Assembly: GCF_030582395.1 (NCBI RefSeq)
Contig: NZ_CP104382.1
Coordinates: 372,001-436,000, forward strand
Source: Ralstonia pickettii
Lineage (GTDB): Bacteria; Pseudomonadota; Gammaproteobacteria; Burkholderiales; Burkholderiaceae
DNA: 64,000 nucleotides
Direction of reading: 5' to 3'
Made by a program: the position numbers and the translations under genes. Below, piece after piece: positions 27,786 through 37,038 of this stretch (the stretch's first letter is position 1; each line of letters starts with the position of its first letter). The notes under the pieces were generated by a model. It had not been told where the DNA came from, searched no databases, and saw only the letters and a program-made list of their open reading frames with translations.

Positions 27786-29005
27786 GATTGGCCCTCTGCG
27801 ATGGTGCGTTCCTGGTATTCGCGTGGTGTGCAATCCAGCTCGCGGCGGAATACGGCGTGCATATATTGCGGGGAAGTAAAGCCGCAGCGCACCGCCACTT
27901 CGGCAGTTGCGACATCACGGCTGGCCAGCATGTGCTTGGCCGCGTCGAGCTTATGGCGAAGGATTTCCTGGTGCACGGTGCAATGCAATTCACGACGAAA
28001 GTGTTCTTCGAGCGATGACCGCGAGATACCGACGTAGTCCGCGACCTGCTCGGTCTTGATCCCTTGGCAGGCGTATTGCCGAATGAAGTGCCGCGCCCGC
28101 ATGACGTACGGGCTGGCAAGCGGCTGGTGCCGGGACGACGCCAGCACGTTGATGCCCACGGGTGGTACGAGAATCTGCCGGCCTGCCAGGCGGGCGCCGC
28201 CCAGCATCTGATGCAGCAGATGTGCGGCGGTGCGACCCATCTCCACGGTGCCCTGAATGACCGATGACAACGGGATGCGGCTGAGCGTGCGCGTGAGCGG
28301 ATCGTTGTCGATGCCGATGATGGCGATTTCTTCCGGTACGGCGAACCCCGCCGTCATGCAGGCCTGCAGCAGGTGGCGCGCCCGCGCATCCGTCACGGCA
28401 ATGATGCCGATGGGCTTGGGCAAGCCGCGCAGCCATTCGATCAACCGGCTGATCGCCTGATGCCAGGTCGGCGCGCTGGTCGAAAGCCCCCGATAGATCT
28501 CCTGCTCAACGGGGGCGGCGGGATTGTCTTGCCGACGCAAACGCGTAAAGGCCAGTTCGCGCTCCTGTGCCCAGCGGTTCTCAGGTGCCTGGGGCAGGCT
28601 GTACAGCGCAAAGTGCTGAAGTCCGGCTTCGATCAGGTGCCGGTAGGCCAGCGCGACCAGCTTGCCGTTGTCGGTCGCCACATACGGTTCCTTTGCCGGG
28701 TAGTGCGCCGCGTCTTCATACGATGAGCCGACGGCTACCACGGGCAACGGGCAACCGCGCAGCGCTTCGGCGACTGCTGGGTCGTCGAAATCCGCAATGA
28801 TGCCGTCGCCGTCAAAGCGCTCGATACCGGGCAGCCGGCAGCGGAAATCCTCTTCGAGAAACAAGTCCCACGTCACGCGGGTGGAGCGCATGTAGTCGCC
28901 AATGCCCGCGATGATTTCGCGGTCATACACCTTGTTGGCATTGAACAGCAGCGCAATGCGATGAATGCGCGCGTGCTGCGATGGATCGGACGATTGACGG
29001 TGCAT
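27782..29005 (-). CDS. xylR: XylR-type xylose-responsive AraC-family regulator
   Basis: This 407-residue regulator has an N-terminal periplasmic-binding-protein-like sensor (FNANKVYDREIIAGIGDYMRS; later IAIIGIDNDPLTRTL and SSVIQGTVEMGRTAA) and a C-terminal AraC helix-turn-helix pair (about 305-400), the architecture of E. coli XylR. ATG 29005 gives a length close to the family's 390; an upstream in-frame extension of 41 residues is not XylR-like. It is divergent from xylF across a 278-base region containing a clean palindrome, and is coupled to galM. Confidence 0.93.
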   Translation of the reverse strand: MHRQSSDPSQHARIHRIALLFNANKVYDREIIAGIGDYMRSTRVTWDLFLEEDFRCRLPGIERFDGDGIIADFDDPAVAEALRGCPLPVVAVGSSYEDAAHYPAKEPYVATDNGKLVALAYRHLIEAGLQHFALYSLPQAPENRWAQERELAFTRLRRQDNPAAPVEQEIYRGLSTSAPTWHQAISRLIEWLRGLPKPIGIIAVTDARARHLLQACMTAGFAVPEEIAIIGIDNDPLTRTLSRIPLSSVIQGTVEMGRTAAHLLHQMLGGARLAGRQILVPPVGINVLASSRHQPLASPYVMRARHFIRQYACQGIKTEQVADYVGISRSSLEEHFRRELHCTVHQEILRHKLDAAKHMLASRDVATAEVAVRCGFTSPQYMHAVFRRELDCTPREYQERTIAEGQS

Positions 29006-29145
29006 GGTGGCTCGGGCCGCTCGCGGTGGCAGGGGTTGCCAAGCGGCCGCAGCGCAGGGGCGTGCCGCTCGCCCGCACATTCTATTGGCTACATGGAGCG
29101 CTGTCAGACGATCGGTGCCGGGTGGCAAGAAATGTTAGTTCGGTT

Positions 29146-29165
29146 GGGCAATTTCGTAATTGCCC
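29146..29165. promoter_or_regulatory. Candidate operator palindrome between xylR and xylF
   Basis: GGGCAATT (29146-29153) and AATTGCCC (29158-29165) form a perfect 8-bp inverted repeat around TCGT. It is the clearest symmetric site in the xylR-xylF intergenic region and lies 118 bases before xylF. XylR or another regulator may bind here; the sequence is not an obvious copy of the enteric XylR site. Confidence 0.5.
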
Positions 29166-29283
29166 GTGCTGGGCCGCCGCATCACCATGCGATGGCCGTC
29201 GAGCCGGGCGAGATCACCATTGCGGCGCACCACGCGTTCCGTCGGCCTAGGGTATCCACCAACAAAAGAAGATGGAGTGAGAC

Positions 29284-30312
29284 ATGAGATCGAACCAACG
29301 CCGTTGTGTTTTGAGGGCCGTCGTTTGCGGTGCAGTGCTCGCCAGCCTGTCGATGACCGCGCCGCTGGCGCACGCGAGCAAGGCGCATCCGGAAATTGGC
29401 TTCTGTATCGACGACTTGCGCGTGGAGCGCTGGTCGCGCGACCGCGATTACTTTGTCGCTGCCGCAGAAAAGCTGGGTGCCAAGGTGTCGGTGCAATCAG
29501 CGGACGCCAGCGAGCAACGCCAGATCTCGCAGATCGAGAACCTGATCTCGCGCGGTGTCGACGTGATCGTCATCGTGCCGTTCAACTCCAAGGCGCTGAC
29601 CAACGTGGTGGCCGAAGCAAAGAAGGCCGGCATCAAGGTGGTGTCGTATGACCGCCTGATTCTCGATGCCGACGTTGATGCCTACATTTCGTTCGACAAC
29701 GAGAAGGTGGGTGAACTGCAAGCGCAGGGCGTCTTCAACGTGCGCCCGAAGGGCAATTATTTCCTGCTGGGCGGCGCGCCCACGGACAACAACGCCAAGA
29801 TGCTGCGGCAGGGCCAGCTGAAGGTGCTGCAGCCGGCCATCGACCGCGGCGACATCAAGGTTGTCGGCTCGCAATGGGTGCCCGAGTGGAGCGCTTCTGC
29901 GGCGCTGGGTATCGTCGAAAACGCGCTGACGGCGAACAACAACAAGATCGATGCCGTGGTGGCATCCAACGACGGCACGGCGGGCGGCGCGATCCAGGCG
30001 CTGGCTGCGCAGAAGCTGGCCGGCAAGGTGCCGGTGTCGGGCCAGGATGCCGACCTTGCTGCCGTGAAGCGCGTGATTGCCGGCACGCAGACGATGACGG
30101 TCTACAAGCCGCTCAAGCTGATTGCAACGGAGGCCGCGCAGCTTTCGGTGGCCCTCGCCAAGGGTGACAAGCCCAAATACAACGCCCAGTACGACAACGG
30201 CAAGAAGAAGGTCGACACGGTGCTGCTGCAACCCACCCAACTCACGAAGGACAACGTCAATCTGGTGGTGAAAGACGGCTTCTACACGCAGGCTCAGATC
30301 GGCGGCCAGTAA
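29284..30312 (+). CDS. xylF: D-xylose ABC transporter periplasmic binding protein
   Basis: This 342-residue protein has a signal peptide (about 1-31, cleaved after AHA) and a sugar-binding periplasmic fold. IGFCIDDLRVERWSRDRDYF, DVIVIVPFNSKAL, VVSYDRLILDADVDAYISFDN, VGSQWVPEW and VPVSGQDADL are hallmark XylF stretches. It leads the xylFGH genes, followed after 80 bases by xylG with a hairpin in the gap. Expression is probably controlled by the divergent XylR. Confidence 0.95.
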   Translation: MRSNQRRCVLRAVVCGAVLASLSMTAPLAHASKAHPEIGFCIDDLRVERWSRDRDYFVAAAEKLGAKVSVQSADASEQRQISQIENLISRGVDVIVIVPFNSKALTNVVAEAKKAGIKVVSYDRLILDADVDAYISFDNEKVGELQAQGVFNVRPKGNYFLLGGAPTDNNAKMLRQGQLKVLQPAIDRGDIKVVGSQWVPEWSASAALGIVENALTANNNKIDAVVASNDGTAGGAIQALAAQKLAGKVPVSGQDADLAAVKRVIAGTQTMTVYKPLKLIATEAAQLSVALAKGDKPKYNAQYDNGKKKVDTVLLQPTQLTKDNVNLVVKDGFYTQAQIGGQ

Positions 30313-30336
30313 GGTCGCACAGTCAGGTCGCTTTGT

Positions 30337-30367
30337 GCCGGCGATGAGGCAGCCGCTCGTCGCCGGC
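30337..30367 (+). other. Intercistronic hairpin between xylF and xylG
   Basis: GCCGGCGATGA (30337-30347) pairs with TCGTCGCCGGC (30357-30367): 11 bp with one G-U pair and a 9-base loop. It begins 24 bases after the xylF stop. Such hairpins commonly protect the binding-protein message so that it exceeds its membrane partners. Confidence 0.65.
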
Positions 30368-30392
30368 CGCTTTCGTATCCCAGGGACGGGGC

Positions 30393-31964
30393 ATGTCTGA
30401 ACCGCTGTTGCAGATGCGCGGCATCGTCAAGACGTTCGACGGTGTGAAGGCGCTCGATGGTATCAACCTGGTCGTGAGGCCAGGCGAGTGTGTTGGCCTG
30501 TGCGGCGAGAACGGCGCCGGAAAGTCCACGCTCATGAAGGTGCTTTCCGGTGTGTACCCGAGCGGCACCTGGGATGGCGAAATCGTCTGGGAGGGGCAGC
30601 CACTGCGCGCCGGCGGTATTCGCGACACCGAGCGCGCGGGCATCGTCATCATCCATCAGGAACTGATGCTGGTGCCGGAATTGGCGGTCGCGGAGAACAT
30701 CTATCTTGGCAACGAAATCACGCTGCCGGGTGGCCGCATGAACTACGCGGCCATGTACCAGGGCGCCGACAAGCTGCTGCGTGACCTGAACATCCAGGGT
30801 ATCAACGTGGCGCTGCCCGTGATGCACTACGGCGGCGGCCACCAGCAGTTGATTGAAATCGCCAAGGCGCTCAACAAGCGCGCCAAGCTGCTGATCCTGG
30901 ATGAGCCGTCGTCGTCGCTTACGGCGGCAGAGACGCGCATCCTGCTCGACATCGTGCGCGACCTGAAAGCGCGCGGCATTGCGTGCGTCTACATCTCGCA
31001 CAAGCTCGATGAGGTGGAGGCGGTGTGCGACACGGTCACCGTCATCCGCGATGGCCGCCATGTTTCGACCGCGCCGATGCGTGATCTGACGACCGACCGC
31101 ATCATCGCGCAGATGGTCGGCCGCGAGATCACGCAACTGTTTCCGCGCGAGCCCCATCCCATCGGGGAAGTTGTATTCGAAGCTCGCAATGTGACTTGCT
31201 ACGACGCCAACAACCCGGCGCGCAAGCGGGTCGACGGCGTGTCCTTCGCGGTGCGGCGCGGCGAAATTCTTGGGGTGGCGGGATTGGTCGGGGCAGGGCG
31301 CACCGAGCTGATGCAGGCGGTGTTTGGCGCGTACGAAGGTGCCAGTGAGGTGGAGCTGGTGCTGGACGGAAAGCCGCTAAAAATTCGCGCGCCGCTGGAC
31401 GCCATTCGTGCGGGCATTGCGATGGTGCCGGAAGACCGCAAGCGTCACGGTATCGTCTCGCTGATGAGCGTCGGGCACAACATCACGCTGGCCGTCCTTC
31501 AGCGTTTCGCGCGTCTCGGTCGTATCGACGGCGCGGCCGAACTCGACACGATCCGCAAGGAGATGCGGCGGCTTGCCGTGCGTGCGGCGCATCCGACGCT
31601 ACCCATTGCCAGCCTGTCGGGTGGCAATCAGCAGAAGGCGGTCCTCACCCGAATGTTGCTCACGGAGCCGCGCGTTCTGATTCTGGATGAGCCGACCCGC
31701 GGCGTGGACGTCGGCGCCAAGTACGAGATCTACAGGCTGATCGGTGATCTCGCCAAGCGCGGCATGGCCATCATCGTGATCTCGTCGGAGCTGCCCGAAG
31801 TGCTTGGCATTTCGGATCGTGTGCTTGTGATCGGGGAGGGCCAACTGCGCGGCGACTTCGTGAACGACGGATTGACGCAGGAACACATTCTGACCGCAGC
31901 CATTCAGCCAGTCCGGAACCCACCCAGGCACGCAGCCACTTTCCATCAGGCAGGTCACGCATGA
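30393..31964 (+). CDS. xylG: D-xylose ABC transporter ATPase (two NBDs)
   Basis: This 523-residue protein carries two fused ABC ATPase domains, as in the sugar (CUT2) transporters. The first has Walker [17 protein letters not shown] signature and [12 protein letters not shown]; the second has the degenerate P loop GLVGAGRTE, signature SGGNQQK and [11 protein letters not shown]. It powers import of xylose through XylH. Its stop overlaps the xylH start (ATGA). Confidence 0.95.
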   Translation: MSEPLLQMRGIVKTFDGVKALDGINLVVRPGECVGLCGENGAGKSTLMKVLSGVYPSGTWDGEIVWEGQPLRAGGIRDTERAGIVIIHQELMLVPELAVAENIYLGNEITLPGGRMNYAAMYQGADKLLRDLNIQGINVALPVMHYGGGHQQLIEIAKALNKRAKLLILDEPSSSLTAAETRILLDIVRDLKARGIACVYISHKLDEVEAVCDTVTVIRDGRHVSTAPMRDLTTDRIIAQMVGREITQLFPREPHPIGEVVFEARNVTCYDANNPARKRVDGVSFAVRRGEILGVAGLVGAGRTELMQAVFGAYEGASEVELVLDGKPLKIRAPLDAIRAGIAMVPEDRKRHGIVSLMSVGHNITLAVLQRFARLGRIDGAAELDTIRKEMRRLAVRAAHPTLPIASLSGGNQQKAVLTRMLLTEPRVLILDEPTRGVDVGAKYEIYRLIGDLAKRGMAIIVISSELPEVLGISDRVLVIGEGQLRGDFVNDGLTQEHILTAAIQPVRNPPRHAATFHQAGHA

Positions 31965-33163
31965 CTTCTCAAACCAGCCCACAAGCCGCCGGCGGGGTCG
32001 CCGATTCGCGCAATACGTTCAAGGCAAGCCAGCGCCTGAGGCAACTGTTCGCACGCTACAAGATCCTGGCGTTGCTGATCGCCGTGGCCGCGATCTGGCT
32101 GTTCTTTTCGATGCTGACCAACGGCGCCTTTACCTCGCCGCGCAATCTGTCCAACCTGCTGCGCCAGATGTCGATCACGGGGATGTTGGCCTGCGGGATG
32201 GTGTTCGTCATCATCGCGGGCGAGATCGATCTATCGGTCGGTTCGTTGCTCGGCTTGCTCGGTGGCGTGGCGGCCATCCTGGATCAAGGACTGGGCTGGC
32301 CGATCACGGCGACGGTGCCCGTGGTGCTGCTGCTCGGCGTGGCCATGGGCCTGTTCAACGGATGGTGGTCGACCTACCGGGGCGTGCCGTCCTTCATCGT
32401 CGGCCTGGGCGGCATGCTGGCGTATCGCGGCATCCTGCTCGGCCTGACGCATGGCTCAACCGTTGCACCGGTGTCGGACAGCTTCGTGCTGATCGGCCAG
32501 GGCTACCTGCCGCGCCACGTGGGCGACCTGATGGCGGTGCTGATCTTCTGTCTGTTGATCTTCGTGGTGATCCGGCAGCGGCGTGAGCATCGCCGCTATG
32601 AGCTCGACGTTGCGCCGCTCTGGCAAGACGTCGCCAAGCTGATTGTTGCTGGCGCGGTCATCGTGGCGTTTGTCGCCACGCTCAACAGCTATGGCGGCAT
32701 TCCGGTGCCCGTTCTGCTCGTGCTGGCGCTGCTGGGCATTTTTTCTTGGATCGCCAGCCAGACGGTGTTCGGTCGCCGCATCTATTCCGTGGGTTCAAAC
32801 CTTGAGGCCACGCGTCTGTCGGGCATCAACACCGATCGCGTGAAGCTCGCCATTTTCGGCCTCATGGGCCTGATGTGCGCGTTTGCGGGCATCGTCAATA
32901 CGGCGCGTCTTGCCGCGGGCTCGCCGTCCGCCGGAACCATGGGCGAACTGGATGCCATTGCGGCCTGCTTCATCGGCGGCACGTCCATGCGCGGCGGCGC
33001 AGGCACCGTGTACGGCGCGTTGGTCGGTGCACTCGTGATGGCCAGCCTCGACAACGGCATGTCGATGCTCGACGTCGACGCGTACTGGCAGATGATCGTC
33101 AAGGGCAGCATCCTCGTGCTGGCCGTCTGGGTGGACGTCATCTCGCGCTCCGGCCGCCGCTGA
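31961..33163 (+). CDS. xylH: D-xylose ABC transporter permease
   Basis: This 400-residue membrane protein has about ten membrane helices and the CUT2 permease stretch [20 protein letters not shown]. The long cytoplasmic/periplasmic segment near 195-225 ([18 protein letters not shown]) and the terminal ISRSGRR are typical of XylH. Coupled to xylG by a 4-base overlap. Confidence 0.95.
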   Translation: MTSQTSPQAAGGVADSRNTFKASQRLRQLFARYKILALLIAVAAIWLFFSMLTNGAFTSPRNLSNLLRQMSITGMLACGMVFVIIAGEIDLSVGSLLGLLGGVAAILDQGLGWPITATVPVVLLLGVAMGLFNGWWSTYRGVPSFIVGLGGMLAYRGILLGLTHGSTVAPVSDSFVLIGQGYLPRHVGDLMAVLIFCLLIFVVIRQRREHRRYELDVAPLWQDVAKLIVAGAVIVAFVATLNSYGGIPVPVLLVLALLGIFSWIASQTVFGRRIYSVGSNLEATRLSGINTDRVKLAIFGLMGLMCAFAGIVNTARLAAGSPSAGTMGELDAIAACFIGGTSMRGGAGTVYGALVGALVMASLDNGMSMLDVDAYWQMIVKGSILVLAVWVDVISRSGRR

Positions 33164-33209
33164 GGCTGCGCTACAGGCTTTATTTCTTTTGCTGTCACTG
33201 GAATCTCTT

Positions 33210-33977
33210 ATGTCTTATGCGATTTATCCGAGCCTTGTTAACAAGAACGTTGTGATTACCGGCGGCGGTAGCGGCATTGGCGCTGCCATCGTCGAAGGCT
33301 TTGCCAAACAGGGCGCGCGTGTCACGTTTTTGGATATTGCGCGTGTGGAGTCAGAAGCGCTGGCGGCGTCGCTTGGCGAGTGCGTGCATCCGCCGGTCTT
33401 CCGCCACTGCGATTTGCGGGATATCGATGTGCTGAACGCCACGTTCTCGGACATTGAGGCAGACGCCGGCCCCATCGAAGTCCTGATCAACAACGCCGCA
33501 AATGATGACCGCCATCAGATCGGAACCGTGACCCAGGCCTATTGGGACAACCGCATCGAGGTGAACCTGCGCCATCAGTTCTTCTGCGCGCAGGCCGTGC
33601 TGCCCAGCATGAAGAAGCTGGGGCGCGGCGTGATCCTGAACCTTGGGTCCATTTCGTGGCACCTTGCCCAGGCGGACCTCTCCATCTACATGACGGCCAA
33701 GGCCGGCATCGAGGGCCTGACGCGCGGCCTTGCGCGTGACCTTGGCGGATTCGGCATTCGCGTCAATTGCATCGTGCCCGGCGCGGTGCGCACGCCGCGG
33801 CAGATGGCGCTCTGGCAATCGCCCGAGAGCGAAGCCAAGCTGCTGGGCGAGCAATGCCTGCATGAACGCGTCGAGCCGGAACACGTGGCGCGCATGGCGC
33901 TGTTTCTTGCATCGGACGACGCTGCCCGCTGCACGGCGCGCGAGTACTTTGTCGATGCCGGATGGTACGGCGGATGA
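33210..33977 (+). CDS. xylB: NAD-dependent D-xylose 1-dehydrogenase (SDR family)
   Basis: This 255-residue short-chain dehydrogenase oxidises D-xylose to xylonolactone (inferred from close resemblance to Caulobacter XylB). It has the cofactor motif TGGGSGIG, NNAANDDRHQ, the catalytic Ser in LNLGSISWHLA and YMTAKAG (Tyr-x3-Lys). The start MSYAIYPSL matches the Caulobacter N terminus; an in-frame codon seven residues earlier is less likely. It is the first catabolic gene after xylFGH, 46 bases downstream, and overlaps the next gene. The symbol follows Caulobacter; this is not the enteric xylulokinase XylB. Confidence 0.9.
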   Translation: MSYAIYPSLVNKNVVITGGGSGIGAAIVEGFAKQGARVTFLDIARVESEALAASLGECVHPPVFRHCDLRDIDVLNATFSDIEADAGPIEVLINNAANDDRHQIGTVTQAYWDNRIEVNLRHQFFCAQAVLPSMKKLGRGVILNLGSISWHLAQADLSIYMTAKAGIEGLTRGLARDLGGFGIRVNCIVPGAVRTPRQMALWQSPESEAKLLGEQCLHERVEPEHVARMALFLASDDAARCTAREYFVDAGWYGG

Positions 33978-34879
33978 TGGCGCCCATCCATCCGGAATGC
34001 GTCTGGCGCGTTGGTGCAACGCTGGGTGAAGGTGCGGTGTGGCACGCCGCATCGCGCTGCGTGGTCTTTGTCGACATCAAGGGCAGGCGGCTCTACCGCT
34101 ATGACCCGGATACCGATGTGCGCCGCAGCTGGGTCGCACCCGGCCAGATCGGCTTTGCGCTGCCCTGCGTTGACGGCAGCTGGGTCTGCGGCGTGCAGGG
34201 CGGTCTCTACCGGTTCGATTTCGCAAGCGGCATCTTCAGCCGCATGCTGCCCGTAGAGACCGATCGGCCGGGAAACCGCCTGAACGACGGCTATGTCGAT
34301 CGCACCGGGGCGCTGTGGTTCGGCTCGATGGACGATGGGGAGTCGGAGCCGAGCGGGCAGCTTTACCGCGTCGGTCGGGATGGCCGACTGAGCGTGCGCG
34401 ATTCTGGCTACGTCATCACGAATGGCCCGACCGCGAGCCCGGACGGCCGCACGCTCTATCACACCGATACCTTGCAGCGTGTGGTCTATGCCTTCGACCT
34501 TGGCGATGACGGCAGCCTGGAACGCAAGCGCGTCTTCGCCAACATCGACGGCTCCGGCTACCCAGACGGCATGGCTGTCGACGAGGAAGGATGCGTGTGG
34601 ATCGCGTTGTTTGGCGGAGGCCGGATCGAGCGGTTCTCGCCGGACGGCCGATGCGTCGGGCGCGTCGACTTTCCGTGTTCCAACATCACCAAGCTCGCGT
34701 TCGGCGGCGATGATTTGCAGACCGTCTATGCAACCACTGCACGAAAGGGCCTGACGGACGAGGCGTTGCATACGCAGCCGCTTGCCGGCGGATTGTTTGC
34801 GTTTCGCGCGCCGGTCAAGGGTCTGCCTTCCACGGAATGTGCCGTGGACGTTTCCGCAGCGAAGCCCGATCAACCCTGA
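33974..34879 (+). CDS. xylC: Xylonolactonase (SMP-30/gluconolactonase family)
   Basis: This 301-residue beta-propeller lactonase probably opens xylonolactone to xylonate. Metal-site stretches are visible: LGEGAVWH (Glu), GNRLNDGYVDRTGALWFGSM (Asn, Asp) and YPDGMAVDEEGCVWIALFGGGRIERF. The ATG overlaps the dehydrogenase stop (ATGATG: 33974 or 33977). Its 3' end overlaps xylX tail to tail by 10 bases. Confidence 0.9.
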   Translation: MMAPIHPECVWRVGATLGEGAVWHAASRCVVFVDIKGRRLYRYDPDTDVRRSWVAPGQIGFALPCVDGSWVCGVQGGLYRFDFASGIFSRMLPVETDRPGNRLNDGYVDRTGALWFGSMDDGESEPSGQLYRVGRDGRLSVRDSGYVITNGPTASPDGRTLYHTDTLQRVVYAFDLGDDGSLERKRVFANIDGSGYPDGMAVDEEGCVWIALFGGGRIERFSPDGRCVGRVDFPCSNITKLAFGGDDLQTVYATTARKGLTDEALHTQPLAGGLFAFRAPVKGLPSTECAVDVSAAKPDQP

Positions 34880-36054
34880 CGGATGAGCCCGCGTGCCGCC
34901 AGGTTGCGGTACAGGGCACGGACACCGAACGTCCAAGGGGCGATTTCCGTCGACAGGCGTACCGTGTTGACCAGCGCCCCGAGTGCAGGCGCGCTGATCG
35001 TCACGCGATCGCCGAGGTGGTGCGTAAAGCCGGCGCCCGGCGCGTCACGGTCCTTGATCGGCGAGAACATCGTGCCGAGGAACAGCATGAAGCCGTCCGG
35101 ATACTGATGGTGCGGCCCGCAGGTCTGGGCCACGAGGTCGAGCGGGTCGCGGCTAATCTCGCTCATGTGGCTCACGCCGTCGAGCGTGAAGCCGTCGTCG
35201 GCGCCCTCAACGCGCAGCGATACCTGCGTCGTGCGGATCGTGTCGATCGTGAAGCGCTCGTCAAACAGGCGCACGAACGGGCCGATGGCGCAGGAGCCGT
35301 TGTTGTCCTTGCATTTGCCCAGCAGCAGCGCGGAGCGCCCCTCGATGTCGCGCAGGTTCACGTCGTTGCCCAGCGCTGCTCCGACGACATGCCCCGTGCT
35401 GCTGACCGCCAGCACGATTTCCGGCTCGGGGTTGTTCCACCGCGAGGCCGGATGCAGGCCCACATCGGCGCCGAACCCGACTGCCGACATCGGCTGCGAT
35501 TTGGAAAACACTTCCGCATCGGGGCCGATGCCGACTTCCATGTATTGCGACCACGCGCCCCGGCGCTGCAGTTCTTCCTTGAGCCGCATGGCGGCATCGG
35601 AGCCGGGCTTGATCTTGGAGAGGTCCGAGCCCACCACGCCGACAATGGACGCGCGCACGTCGCGCGCCTTGGCTGGGTCGCCGCCCGCCTGTTCTTCAAT
35701 CACCCGCTCGATCAGGCTGACGGCAAACGTCACGCCGCAGGCCTTGATCGCCTGCAGATCATTCGGAGCGAGCAGGGTGGGCGCGTTGCCCGCACGATCG
35801 GCAGCCAGGGAGCGTTCGACGAGCGTTTCGACGCGGCCCAGGTCTTCCCCGCGTGCCTGCCGGGCGACGGCCAGTGCGTCAGGATGCTCGAACAGATCCG
35901 ACACGGTCGGCACGGCTTCCGTGATGTCGAAAACGACACCGTTGCGTACCACCACGACGGATGGCCCCTCGCCGTTGGCCGTTGTACGCCACACCCGACC
36001 GACGAGCGTTGCGTGCTCAAGATCGTGCGGCAAGTAGTTGGCGATGTCGGTCAT
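34870..36054 (-). CDS. xylX: 2-keto-3-deoxyxylonate dehydratase (FAH family)
   Basis: This 394-residue protein is of the fumarylacetoacetate-hydrolase fold and matches XylX, which dehydrates 2-keto-3-deoxyxylonate to alpha-ketoglutarate semialdehyde in the Weimberg pathway. The metal-binding WNNPEPEIVLAVS is followed by LGNDVNLRDIEGRSALLLGKCKD and GDRVTIS. ATG 36054 (MTDIANYLP) follows a GGAG site; a longer in-frame form would run through the operator region. It is divergent from the IclR regulator, which is likely to control it. Confidence 0.88.
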   Translation of the reverse strand: MTDIANYLPHDLEHATLVGRVWRTTANGEGPSVVVVRNGVVFDITEAVPTVSDLFEHPDALAVARQARGEDLGRVETLVERSLAADRAGNAPTLLAPNDLQAIKACGVTFAVSLIERVIEEQAGGDPAKARDVRASIVGVVGSDLSKIKPGSDAAMRLKEELQRRGAWSQYMEVGIGPDAEVFSKSQPMSAVGFGADVGLHPASRWNNPEPEIVLAVSSTGHVVGAALGNDVNLRDIEGRSALLLGKCKDNNGSCAIGPFVRLFDERFTIDTIRTTQVSLRVEGADDGFTLDGVSHMSEISRDPLDLVAQTCGPHHQYPDGFMLFLGTMFSPIKDRDAPGAGFTHHLGDRVTISAPALGALVNTVRLSTEIAPWTFGVRALYRNLAARGLIRQG

Positions 36055-36123
36055 GTGCACTCCGTGAGTAGGACACCCCTGTTGCCAGGGAACCCGCGTG
36101 ATCGTAGAGACGGCGATGCACGG

Positions 36124-36161
36124 TGTCCAACACCGTGACGCAATTTCCAACCTGTTGGACA
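36124..36161. promoter_or_regulatory. Candidate IclR-family operator between xylX and iclR gene
   Basis: TGTCCAACA (36124-36132) and TGTTGGACA (36153-36161) form a perfect 9-bp inverted repeat. The second arm is also half of the palindrome TCCAAC-CT-GTTGGA (36146-36159). The repeated TCCAAC half-sites lie between divergent xylX and the IclR gene, the place expected for an autoregulated operator. Confidence 0.65.
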
Positions 36162-36193
36162 ATCGAACCAATTGCGAGTGGAGCAGGTTTCCA

Positions 36194-36949
36194 GTGAAAA
36201 CAGACTACGAGGTGCCAGCACTCAAGCGCATTCATGACGTGCTGGAAATACTTTGCGCGGCGACGTCTCCTGTGCGGCCGGCTGCGTTGGCGCAGGCGAC
36301 GGGCATGTCCAGAAGCACGTTGTACCTGCTGCTGGAGTCGCTCGAAAAGCGCCGCTGGATCGAAAAGCGGGCAGACGGCTACCTGATCGGCTTGACGTTG
36401 TTCGAGCTGGGCAACGCCTATTTCCGCCACGACAGCTTGCTGGCAGCGTTCCGGCGCGAATCCACCGCCTTCGTGGCCATGCACAACGAAGTCGTGCAAC
36501 TCGCCGTGCTCGACGGCACGGAAGTCGTCTACATCGCGCGGGAAGATGCGCCGCGGCCGGTGCGCCTGGTCTCGGATGTCGGTCTGCGCCTGCCGGCACA
36601 TTGCTGCGCGCTGGGCAAGGCGCTGCTGGCGAGCCTCGATGACGAAGCGGTGTGTGCGCTGCTGCCGGCGCGTCTTGCCGCCATGACGGAGCACACCACC
36701 ACGCGCCGCGCCGATTTGCTCGACGAGCTTGCGCGCATTCGCGTGCGGGGGCTGGCGACAGAGCGTGAGGAGGTGGTGGCGGGGCTTGCCTGCTTCGCGG
36801 CGTTCGTGGGCATCACGCCGCTCGGGAAACGCGTTGCGGTGAGTTCGAGCGTGCCCGTCAGCCGACTGGACGCCCGCAGGGAGAAACGCCTAGTCGTCGG
36901 TGTTGCGGGGATGGCGGATCGCATCGGCCGCGCGCTCGCGCAGGCATAG
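36194..36949 (+). CDS. IclR-family transcriptional regulator
   Basis: This 251-residue regulator has an N-terminal winged helix-turn-helix (ALKRIHDVLEILCAA...ALAQATGMSRSTLYLLLESLEKRRWIEK) and a C-terminal ligand-sensing GAF-like domain (LPAHCCALGKALLA, TEREEVVAGLACFA). The start is taken as GTG 36194, where a GCAGG site lies upstream and the sequence matches the domain; longer in-frame forms would overlap the operator repeats. It probably senses a xylonate-pathway intermediate and controls xylX (inference). Confidence 0.88.
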   Translation: MKTDYEVPALKRIHDVLEILCAATSPVRPAALAQATGMSRSTLYLLLESLEKRRWIEKRADGYLIGLTLFELGNAYFRHDSLLAAFRRESTAFVAMHNEVVQLAVLDGTEVVYIAREDAPRPVRLVSDVGLRLPAHCCALGKALLASLDDEAVCALLPARLAAMTEHTTTRRADLLDELARIRVRGLATEREEVVAGLACFAAFVGITPLGKRVAVSSSVPVSRLDARREKRLVVGVAGMADRIGRALAQA

Positions 36950-37038
36950 CGGCGGGCTGCTTCGTGGCCGGTTCCGCTATGATCGCCACACCTCTTTTTT
37001 CTTTCCTTTTTTCTACCCTTGGCGCGTAGGCGTTTCTC

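Noticed and set aside
36054..36171. 39-residue N-terminal extension of xylX
   Set aside because: It would read through the operator repeats; the ATG at 36054 has a GGAG site and the family N terminus.
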